Program-made: the position numbers and the translations under genes
NCBI GenBank assembly: GCA_047495785.1
Contig: JBLDXI010000045.1
Location: forward strand, 682,001-746,000
Direction: 5' to 3'
Length of the DNA: 64,000 nucleotides
Source: Lepidodermella squamata
Taxonomy: Eukaryota; Gastrotricha
Notes under the pieces: model-generated
Told to the model about the DNA's origin: nothing
The model's database searches: none
Seen by the model: the letters and a program-made list of their open reading frames with translations, nothing else
Shown: piece by piece, positions 56,132-64,000 of the stretch
How the letters are laid out: each line of letters opens with the position of its first letter
Position numbering within the stretch: position 1 is the first letter of the stretch

Positions 56132-57110
56132 ATGTATTCTCAGTATTCTCAACCTCAGACATTTCAAGGCCCGGCGTACAATCAAGAGTTTAGAAGCTAC
56201 TCAGCACAGCCTCAGACTGGCTACGTTCAAACAGCACCCTTCAAAACGTGGCCGACGAATTATGAGAGGTCCACCTTGAATACACACGGTGGCACATATT
56301 ATCGTCACCCTACAGTGCAATCCGGGTAAGTGTTTTCTCGCTTTTACTTCAATTTCATATTTTGCATTGATGTTATTTTTTTGAAAGGCGGATAAAAGTG
56401 TGGCGGCGCACTCCGTTGAGTATTTGGGTCGCTGCAGTCCTGGCTTTGTTATCATTCATTTGCCTCGTCGTCAGTTTCGCGACGCCTAATTGGCGCCGAT
56501 TTCGAGCACTCGAGCAAAGCCAGCCGCTTGAAAGATTCGAGGGTCTATGGCTGTACTGCGTGTGGCGAAGTGATATGGGCGTTCCACTTCTTCCGCATTA
56601 TCTATACCAATGCTATACAGTTGTAAATCGCGATGTTGTCGAAATTTTCGATCAAGGCTACATGCATTGGATACGCGGTTTCACAATTTTCGGCCTATTA
56701 GCTTCACTCATCGGAACCGCTATGTCATGCATGTACGCGTGTTTTCGCGGCTTCCAGGCTAAGCGGCGCAACGAAATAATCACCATCGGATTTCATTCAG
56801 CATCAATTTGTAAGTAAACAATCGATTTGTTTGTTGTTTGAAATAATCGCATTTATTACCTACGTAAAACAGTTCTGTACGGCATTTTGAGCATAACAAT
56901 ATATGCAGCCAAGTCAATCGAGGAAGGCACAAAAGGTCGCATGGTGAATTTATTCGTGAGTCTACGCCTCTTTTACGCTTGAATTTTTGATTAATTATTG
57001 TTTACTCTCAGTTTGACTATTCATTCTTCGTCGCCATCGCGGGAGTCATTCTGCAAATCGGCACCGTGTTTTGTCACGTCTACGACCTGTGCCGATCGAT
57101 ACCGTTGTAA
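56132..57110 (+). CDS. Claudin/PMP22-like tetraspan membrane protein
   Basis: Exons 56132-56325, 56388-56809, 56873-56955 and 57012-57110 join in phase and give 265 residues. A Tyr/Gln-rich cytoplasmic N-terminus of about 68 residues precedes four membrane helices. TM1 is IWVAAVLALLSFICLVVSF. The first loop has the claudin-family signature GLW with cysteine (FEGLWLYCVW) and a second cysteine (YQCYTV). TM2 is FTIFGLLASLIGTAMSCMY, TM3 includes LFYGILSITIYAA and TM4 VAIAGVILQIGTVFCHVY. The long N-terminal extension is unusual for claudins. Possible roles are septate junction or general PMP22-type functions. It is third in the TIMM50-BRD8 group. Confidence 0.8.
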
Positions 57111-57965
57111 ATGCGCTTGTTTATGTCAGAGCAAATAAATAGTACAAGAAAAACAGCTCAAAGATCTCGTCCGGAAAGCCGCCTAAATGTTGCATTCTCG
57201 CCGTCTTCTTCTTCGTGTCTTTTTATACCACTACTGAATAATGATCAGAGTTGTGCATTCGAATTCAGGTTGTGCGGTGATCGCTCGCTCATCAAGATGG
57301 CCATTGATTACCCTTTCTTTTTTCGAGAAATTTTACACGCATTTCTTCATTTTGCTCGCTCGCGCGCTTCACATTCTTGTCGTCCATTCATTGATTTTCA
57401 ACACCTCATGTAGAGAATTATGCTACTGCTCTTTTTATACAAATGTCGGAAGAATTAAACTCGCATTTATGGTTGTTGGGCATTGACTTCATTAACACTG
57501 CGTTTTCTGTGTGCTTTTTTCCAGAGTAATTATGTATATCTTTGAGTGTTTCATCTTTTTAACCTTTTTGTGCCGTTTTGAATTATATTTCATATAAATT
57601 AACAGATGAATTATTTAGTTTGCTACTATCCTATTCGCTGTGCAAAGTTTCTTCATCTCAAGCTATACATAGATTGTAGTTTTTGGTTGTGCTTTATCGA
57701 GTTTTATCTGGATACTTCTACACGTATCGAGATGGAAAATAAAACGTCAGGTGTGTCTAAAAATGATGACTTTTTTCTCAAATATTCTCCAATTTATTTT
57801 TAACCATCAAGCAAAGAATAATTTTGAATATCGCGTTGGTGATTAATACAGCAAGTTAGCTTATAATTCGAAAATGAACCGCAAAATATATTACAGTTTA
57901 CAAACAGAGCATCTACTAAAAAATAATGGTGGTTCATTACTGTTACTTATTTTCAGGTTGGGGTT
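57111..57965. other. Intergenic region between convergent claudin-like and CFAP210-like genes
   Basis: About 850 bp, AT-rich, likely the 3' UTRs of both genes. The short frames inside it are not supported. Confidence 0.45.
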
Positions 57966-60121
57966 TCAACCAGCGTATACAAATCCAAGCCGTTTGTAGG
58001 TGCTAGGAGGTAAAGGACGTCCATCATCTTCTGGCGGCTGTTCGATTAAATTCGATGGTATCACAATTGGCGGCCGTTTGGCAGCGACTCGTTTGAGCGG
58101 AATTGTGTTCCGGCCACGAGCGTCTAGATTGTCAATGACAGACTTTGCGTAACGTTGGAACATGTCCTCTTCATGCAGCTGCAGCTCCATGTTGAGAATA
58201 GCCTCGCCAATACCCTTTTGCTTAAGTTCTTCCTCGGCACGCTTCTTGCTTTCGTTCTACAGGAAAATGTCGTTGGGAACTATCATTAAAAAAATAAGTA
58301 ACGACTTACATCATCCAGATATTGGCCAGCAAGGTTTGCAGCTTTCTCCCTACGGCGGCGTGCTTTTTCTTCCTCATTTTTGAAGTAAATCAAGTCGGCC
58401 TCACGCTGCAGTCTAGCCATTTCATCTTCCTGTCGTTTCTTTTCAAGTCTGGCTTCTTCGTTCTTCTTCATCTGTTCTCGGCGGTGTTCAGCTGCAGCTT
58501 GAATTGCTTCGGCGTTGCGGCGCCGTTTCTCTTCCGCCTCTTGCTGCTCTCGAGCTTCACGCTCAGCATTCGCCTTGTCAAATCGCTCCTGCTCATCGTC
58601 AACATGAGCTTTGTTAAGAGCAACCAATTTGTTGTAAATGCGATCGCGAACTTCGCGCTTTTCAGCATCCAGCTGAGCTTCACGGTCGGCGCGTCTACGC
58701 AGCATGTTACGTTTAGCTGAAACGTAAAGCCTACACTCTTCGTCATCGGCTTCATTCTGTTTTCGGTCTTTATCAAGCAGCATCAGCCGTTCTTCCATTT
58801 GTTTCACATTTTCCTTCATATTTCGCAGCCTTTGTTCTCTAATCATTTGGTTCTTCTCCTCAGTTTCCTTGGCATGGGCCTCTGCCAGTTGCTTCAGCCT
58901 TTCACCATCTTGCTTCGCTAGAAGATGATCTTTTTCGCGCAACACCGCCTTTTCTTGCATTCTGTGATAAAAATACGATCATTTTATGTAACAGCATAAA
59001 ATTGTAAACCAACTGTCTCGCAATGTCGCTGGTATTGCTAGCAGCCGCCATGCGTATCCTTTCGCGCTTTTCCGCCTCTTGCCGCTCCCATTCCTCTTTC
59101 TGCTTGACCGCAAGTTCATACCATTCCTTTTCACGTTCGCCCATACCGAGCTCCTGTAGTCGCTTTAGTTCCAACTGCGCATCACGTTCCTTTAAAACTT
59201 CAGTCAACCGCAACGCGCTGTGAAATTCTTTAACCCGGTCAGTTTGATAATACAACAGCTGCTTGGCTTTTTGAATAGCATCGCGGCGCTTTTCTGCTTG
59301 AAATCGGGCTTCGTCAATGTCGACCAATTTTGCTTCAGCTTCCTTAGCCTCCAAACGTTTTTGCCGCTCTTCCAGTCTTTTCTTTCTAGCCCCCTGAAAT
59401 ACATATGCATGTCATTGTATGAACAAAAACAGCTTCTTGATTTGGTGACATGAAATATTTTTGAGGTTATCTATGAATGCGATTTACAAAAAAATAAACG
59501 TAGAATTGATAGGAAAATGACGGACAATCAGTAAGGATGAAGTTAATAACGGTTTTGGATGCTAAGTGGTAATTGTATCTAGTTGAATAAGTGCAGCATG
59601 CAACCGGATATGTAAAGCACGAAAGTATTTTACAGGTAATCTAGGGAATATTCAGCTACATTAGTTGTTAGAAGTTATGAGGTTCATGCGAAGATGAATT
59701 TTCGGAAGAATGGCAAAGCAGAGGTTCACACAGGGTTGATATATTACTTGAATTGCTAAAACGTTTGGCAAGCTCTTCCTGCTGCCACCGGCTTCTGGAT
59801 CAAACTGAATTTTGCGCAAATTATTCAGAGATTTCAATGTGATTGAAGCGTAAAAAGGCAAGCATTTGCAGAAAATTAAGAATATCAACATACTGCTAAT
59901 GTGTTGGTCCAAGTCTTAATCATTGCTTTGCTCTGGTCTCGCATAGCTAGCTTTTCGGCTCGCTCTGCTTCAATTCGCTGCTTTTCGATGGCCTTCTTGT
60001 TCAGTTGATAATGAAGACGACTCCAATCATCCCTCGTCAAAACGGCTATTTTCCGCGAATCAGAACCATCTGGAAGAGTGTAAACTCCTGGAGGAGCGCT
60101 TGAACAATGGCCAGAACTCAT
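57966..60121 (-). CDS. CFAP210: Cilia- and flagella-associated protein 210-like (CCDC173)
   Basis: Predicted microtubule inner protein of ciliary doublets. Exons on the minus strand: 59894-60121, 59014-59393, 58310-58961 and 57966-58256; phases agree and give 516 residues. Nearly all is highly charged coiled coil. Diagnostic stretches are VLTRDDWSRLHYQLN, MIKTWTNTLAGARKKRLEE, the KAKQLLYYQTDRVKEFHSAL block and LTEVLKERDAQLELK. The last exon has a non-coil tail ending RLGFVYAG. The first intron is 500 bp. A related trichohyalin/plectin-homology family member (such as CFAP45) is the main alternative; the YQTDRVKEFHSAL block favours CFAP210. Confidence 0.72.
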
Positions 60122-61965
60122 TTTAAGCCTTTAAATACCTTGAATGAAAGAAATTGGGCATACAGAAGATAGTGAAAAACAAGATCTGTGTACTTCAATG
60201 CGTTCAGAATGCACTTCACCCGCAGTTCAACTTTTTTGACATTGAAAAAAACATCGAGTGAAATTGCAGTCTCAGCTGTTTAGTATGATACACAACAGAA
60301 ATATCCTGCGAGACTTCATTACAATAAGTTCATAACCTTTCTTCTGAGCATGTGTCTTTGCCCGTTTCAAGATCAGACGCTCAGTCAGGCAAGGATGGGA
60401 CATGGGAGTTGCAATTACGCAAATAGATAGATGCAAGTCAAGGTGCCACACTATGCGTCAGTCAATCAGATGCTTGAAGCCGCCAAATGGTACCGACAAC
60501 TAAGACCAACCCTCATTCGAAGGAGAGCAAACAAACCATAACGTTGCCAAGGTGATAAAATAATAATTTACTGTTAAATATTTGATATGTTTATCTACTT
60601 CTTTAAATAAAACCTGTTTTATCTTCCGTGAGAATTTATAACATTAATGGCGGTAATTTTTTGAATTTTTTGGAAAATGAATTTTTTGGTGTGATCTCTT
60701 TCCCGATTGAAGAAGTCTCACTCCTTACCAGTCTTTGCGCAGGTGGCAGGTGCCCATGATAACGCTAACCGAAGTGTGTTGTAGAGCGTCAAGAGCCATC
60801 GACCCATATGTACCCGCTGTATGCAAACGTGAATCGCCGTGTCTCCAACGGTCACATCCGCGGATCAAAGACTTCGAAAGATTATCGTCCTTTCCTCAAG
60901 CTGAGTGCGGCTTTTAAACTCTTCAGGGTGAACAACGCTACAACTACTTAAGCTGAATAAGACCTATCGGTGGATGCGGTGGATGCGGAAGAGACTTATA
61001 CTACTAGTCAACTGCTAGTCAAGCCGTTTCCAATTTCGTTGGTAGAATGCCCTCTCCGAGGGTAAACGTCTAGGTTTAGGTTTAGTGTTAGGGCTAGGTT
61101 GGGGGTGGGGTGCCTTCTGATGGTGAACCCTCTAACAGCGACGCCCTCTGAGAGGGTACCTCTACCAACGAAATCGGAGGAGTCAGAAGTCGGCTAATGA
61201 TTCTGAACCAAACAGCCCAATGTCAGTCGGAGAATGTATAGATCCTAAACTCATGCTGCATCTCATAAACGGTGGCTCGATTGTCTGCGACAGCTGCTGA
61301 ACCAGAGATATTCAAAAATTTCCTTTTTGGTGTCCGCAATGCGAAGGTCTAGGCGCCTATTGGCAATAAATGGCCTTCCGGACTGGGGTTCTGATATCGA
61401 TGGCCTCATAAACAAAAAAACCGCAAACAAATTTATTTGCAAATTTATGGGGCATTTTACCTCATTAACTATAATATATATGTAGTCGGTGTTGTTCACT
61501 GTGGAGAGCTTAACAACCACACTCTGCGTGAGGATGGTAGGATGATCTTGAGGTCGTCCCCGAGCCAATGACAGTAAGGGATACGGCAGGCCACGTTAGG
61601 ATCATTGTAGCATAATTTATGAAGATGCGATCTTTCGATATCTTTTCTCAGCTTTGCCGTTATTAGAAGCTTGCCCGCAGATCTACAGTTTCCATCACCG
61701 TTAAAGCAGTGATCTTGAGATTTTATTATTTACATAAGCTTTAGGGCGTGCACAGAAGATGGTCATAGCGAAAACCCTAGAAATACGATCGACCCGCTTA
61801 AATTCTGCCAAACTGTTTTTTTTTCGCCAATCTTAATTCCGACTAGGTATCACCGCCATTCATGCAAGCAACAGCAACGTGAACTTATTTTATGCTCAAT
61901 TTTTAACAATACCTAATGTTTGGAATGCACTGATATTTTTTCTGGATTTAGGTTCTATAACATGA
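60122..61965. other. Divergent intergenic region between CFAP210-like and RCCD1-like genes
   Basis: About 1.8 kb. It contains the inverted-repeat element at 61030-61177 described separately. Short frames (60735-60917, 61263-61568) are unsupported. Promoters of both flanking genes are expected here. Confidence 0.45.
61030..61177. mobile_element. MITE-like element with terminal inverted repeats
   Basis: A 148-bp segment begins CCAATTTCGTTGGTAGA and ends in the reverse complement of CCGATTTCGTTGGTAGA, so about 16 of 17 outer bases pair. Inside both ends lie further CCCTCT/AGAGGG palindromic parts. The centre is rich in TTAGGG-like units (TAGGTTTAGG, GTTAGGG) and G runs. It has no coding capacity. 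I could not find a clean target-site duplication. Confidence 0.5.
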
Positions 61966-62967
61966 ATGAATGCTCAACTGCATGGACAGTTTTTCATAGA
62001 TTCGCGATCTGTAAAGATTAGAGCAGGAGACTCAATCGATGGCAATTGTCTATCGCTAGTCGTGAAAAGTAAAGCAGATTGGATGTTGTTAACCTCAAAT
62101 CAGGAAGATTGGATGGAATTTCCTGCGTGCCATTGGAAATTTGTCTGCGCAGGTGACCACCGAATCTTGATGGTGGATTTTACGAACAACTTATGGGTAA
62201 TGGAAAAAGATCATCCGGTTAAATTTGAATCAATGCCAGCGTTGAAAAATGTGTTGCTTTTTGATTGTTGTTGCAACATTGCGATCGCTATTTGCGGAGA
62301 TGAAATCGAAAATAATCTTACGCTATTTGAGCTAAGAGGCATGGATTTCACTCCGCTGTCATATGTCAATTTACAATTTCAAGTCGAATCGGTGTCTTGT
62401 GGAAAGGAGCACGCCGTTATTTTAGGCACCAATGGCTGTGTATTCACTGTCGGTTCTAATAACAGGGGACAACTCGGTGTGGGTGGCAGTGAACTGACAA
62501 AGTGCTTCACACCTCTCCGCGTTGATGTTTTGAATGGCATCGCAGAAATATCAAGCGGCAGTTGGCACTGTTTAGCTGTCGATCGAGAGAATAATTGCGT
62601 GTATTCGTGGGGTTGGAATGAAAGTGGCCAATTAGGCCGCGAACCAGACTCTCCCGCTGATATCCCTTCACTAATCGACTTGAATGATGACGATAATGAA
62701 GCGGTAATCACTAAAGTTGCTTGCGGATCTCGTCATTCAGTGATTTTTGCGTCAATCAATGAAAAAGCTGTTGTTTTCACTTTTGGCTGCAATTTATTCG
62801 GACAGTTGTGCCGCTGCTGTGTAACAGCTGGCGGCGGTGAAGCAGCAGACTTTGACTGGCGCCCCCAGCGCATTAACACCACAGGTCGTGATGTGCGAGA
62901 TGTATTTGCATTCGGTTACGCAACCGCCTTAATATTGAACGAGTGCGCGCGTGTGTCCGGCCCATGA
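61966..62967 (+). CDS. RCCD1: RCC1 domain-containing protein 1-like
   Basis: A single-exon frame of 333 residues with degenerate RCC1-type beta-propeller repeats. The clear ones are VSCGKEHAVILGTNG with TVGSNNRGQLGVG, then ISSGSWHCLAVD with VYSWGWNESGQLG, then VACGSRHSVIF with FTFGCNLFGQL. The YSWGWNESGQLG block and overall length resemble RCCD1, which binds the demethylase KDM8 in vertebrates. The N-terminal third is divergent. The start could be the ATG at 61966; another ATG at 61962 is out of frame. A TTTTTCTGGATTTAG acceptor-like site lies just upstream. Other RCC1-repeat proteins are possible. Confidence 0.65.
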   Translation: MNAQLHGQFFIDSRSVKIRAGDSIDGNCLSLVVKSKADWMLLTSNQEDWMEFPACHWKFVCAGDHRILMVDFTNNLWVMEKDHPVKFESMPALKNVLLFDCCCNIAIAICGDEIENNLTLFELRGMDFTPLSYVNLQFQVESVSCGKEHAVILGTNGCVFTVGSNNRGQLGVGGSELTKCFTPLRVDVLNGIAEISSGSWHCLAVDRENNCVYSWGWNESGQLGREPDSPADIPSLIDLNDDDNEAVITKVACGSRHSVIFASINEKAVVFTFGCNLFGQLCRCCVTAGGGEAADFDWRPQRINTTGRDVRDVFAFGYATALILNECARVSGP

Positions 62968-63009
62968 TGGCACATGCGTAATTAAATCGATTGGTGGTGC
63001 TTTGTCCGT

Positions 63010-63408
63010 ATGAGAACACGCGCCTCTCATCTGCAACCACCAATTGCTACAAAGTATAGCGCCGTGTTTGCGTTTTATAACAATCCGATGACTGTACCAG
63101 CGAGGCAACAGTTTTGGCACAAGTTTTTCTGGGCTGTCGTCGCACTCGAGTCGTTTTTTGTGCCTTACTTTCTCATGCAGGAGCACGCTCATTTCGAAGA
63201 TGAGCTCGACGAAACCATTCAAAACATCAGTGTGCTACTGGCTCAGCATCTCAATCAAACAAACGTCTGCCCACAAATATTGGACTGGAATAGCAACAGT
63301 TCGTTGATCGACTCGACAACCAGCAATTTGATTTTCGAAATCAAACTCGAACGGTACGATTTGCGAGTACCTGAACCAATGACAATCGAATCGTTCTCAT
63401 TGCCTTGA
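63010..63408 (+). CDS. Unidentified small protein with one hydrophobic segment
   Basis: A frame of 132 codons from 63010; a second Met at 63088 (MTVPARQQFWHKFFWAV) gives 106 residues and looks like the likelier start. It has a basic/aromatic N-terminus, one membrane-like helix (FFWAVVALESFFVPYFL) and then a polar Asn/Asp/Glu-rich domain with NQT and NSNSS sequons. I recognise no family. Its position, 40-120 bp after the RCCD1-like stop and before another gene on the same strand with a poly(A)/acceptor junction, suggests a real gene in a cluster. Confidence 0.5.
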   Translation: MRTRASHLQPPIATKYSAVFAFYNNPMTVPARQQFWHKFFWAVVALESFFVPYFLMQEHAHFEDELDETIQNISVLLAQHLNQTNVCPQILDWNSNSSLIDSTTSNLIFEIKLERYDLRVPEPMTIESFSLP

Positions 63409-63440
63409 TTCAAACTTTTTTCGATATTATTTTTATTGAT

Positions 63441-63500
63441 AATAAAAAACGCGTCCTTGTATGAATGGCTCTTTCTTTTTTCGGTTTGAATGGGCTTCAG
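63441..63500 (+). other. Putative gene junction: poly(A) signal then splice acceptor
   Basis: AATAAA at 63441-63446, then a T-rich tract and AG at 63499-63500, between the unidentified small gene and the tetraspan gene. The arrangement matches the other junctions, with slightly longer spacing. Confidence 0.4.
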
Positions 63501-63605
63501 GGCGTAACTAAGAGAGGGTTGCGTTCTAGTGAAAGGCCATCACAGACGTACTAATAAAGCAAACGAGTAAATTATGAATTTTCTTGACTGAAATTTACTA
63601 CGGAC

Positions 63606-64000
63606 ATGGTTTCGTCGACTCCAGCAAAAGTCGGGATCGTTTTCTCATTTTTAGGTTTCGGCCTCATAGTAGCTTCGATTGTTGTAGTCGACTGGGTTTA
63701 TGCAATTCAAGGATCTTATACGGTAATGAAGAATTACGTCAACTATCGACTGAAATAATTATTCCTTTTTCTAAAGGAACGCTTCGGTTTATGGCAACTT
63801 TACATAATCCAAACCAACACATACTACACCTTTCCTTCTGGAACAGTATCAAGTACGATTTGATATTCAGCCATCGCGGCTAAGTAACAATTTGTGTGTG
63901 TATTAGTTCGCATCGAAGCCGGCCGTGGTTGTATGGTGGCCGCAGGCGGTTTGGGACTGATTGCCCTAGTCACGGGAATAGCCTATCTAATAATGAAAGA
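63606..64000 (+). CDS. Second PMP22/claudin-like tetraspan protein, 3' part outside window
   Basis: Exons 63606-63722, 63777-63852 and 63907 onward join in phase (introns 54 bp). TM1 is VGIVFSFLGFGLIVASIVVV, followed by a Trp. Exon 2 supplies the family's GLW element (ERFGLWQLY). The third exon begins RIEAGRGCMVAAGG and continues into TM2 (LGLIALVTGIAYLIM), where the window ends. The first-loop cysteine beside GLW is not seen, so it belongs to the broad claudin/PMP22/Clc-like group rather than to classic claudins. Confidence 0.65.

Noticed and set aside
1-64000. CRISPR arrays, bacterial operons, phage or rRNA genes
   Set aside because: No regularly spaced repeats or prokaryotic genes were seen; the intron-bearing animal genes explain the coding content.

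Overview
Organism. This is nuclear DNA of a bilaterian animal with a compact genome. Protein genes carry GT-AG introns, most of them only 48-60 bp, and the genes are animal-specific families (BABAM2, MED17, HECTD1, ACBD3, WASHC1, SMG8, SCYL1). The pentameric channel gene is closest to LCCH3-type GABA-gated chloride channel subunits of protostomes. TEDC1 (tubulin delta/epsilon complex), a CFAP210-like doublet-microtubule protein and CCDC148 point to an animal that keeps centriole triplets and a motile axoneme. I infer a compact-genome protostome that is not a typical nematode or insect, but I cannot name the phylum. I recognised no bacterial genes, CRISPR array or tRNA/rRNA gene.

Layout. 1-6959 (minus): MTHFD1 (3' end cut by the window edge), PSMC6, WASHC1, ZDHHC24-like. 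8102-13254 (plus): TEDC1 and XPO1, only 69 bp apart. 14868-20839 (minus): a two-domain Kunitz protein, a DNAJC4-like J protein, SCYL1 and a CYB561D2-like cytochrome b561. 22110-26878 (plus): LCCH3-like channel, CCDC148, RPS29. 28224-51610 (minus): SMG8, MUS81, BABAM2, MED17, ACBD3 and the giant HECTD1. 52616-57110 (plus): TIMM50, BRD8 and a claudin-like protein. 57966-60121 (minus): CFAP210-like. 61966-64000 (plus): RCCD1-like, an unidentified one-helix membrane protein, and a second PMP22/claudin-like gene running off the window.

How the genes are organised. Same-strand neighbours are packed 69-460 bp apart. Many downstream genes have a pyrimidine-rich AG splice acceptor 10-40 bp before their ATG with no matching donor nearby, often 25-55 bp after an AATAAA signal of the upstream gene. 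This is the signature of operons resolved by spliced-leader trans-splicing; it is an inference from sequence. Cluster members are mostly housekeeping or cilia/centrosome genes; MED17-BABAM2-MUS81-SMG8 mixes transcription, DNA-damage and RNA-surveillance functions.

Most unusual locus. MUS81 is split by a 2,048-bp intron, about 40 times the usual size here. It holds several plus-strand reading frames, including a FLYWCH-type zinc finger and what looks like the tail of a hAT transposase, plus a 35-bp tandem repeat. This is either a nested gene set or the debris of a transposon insertion.
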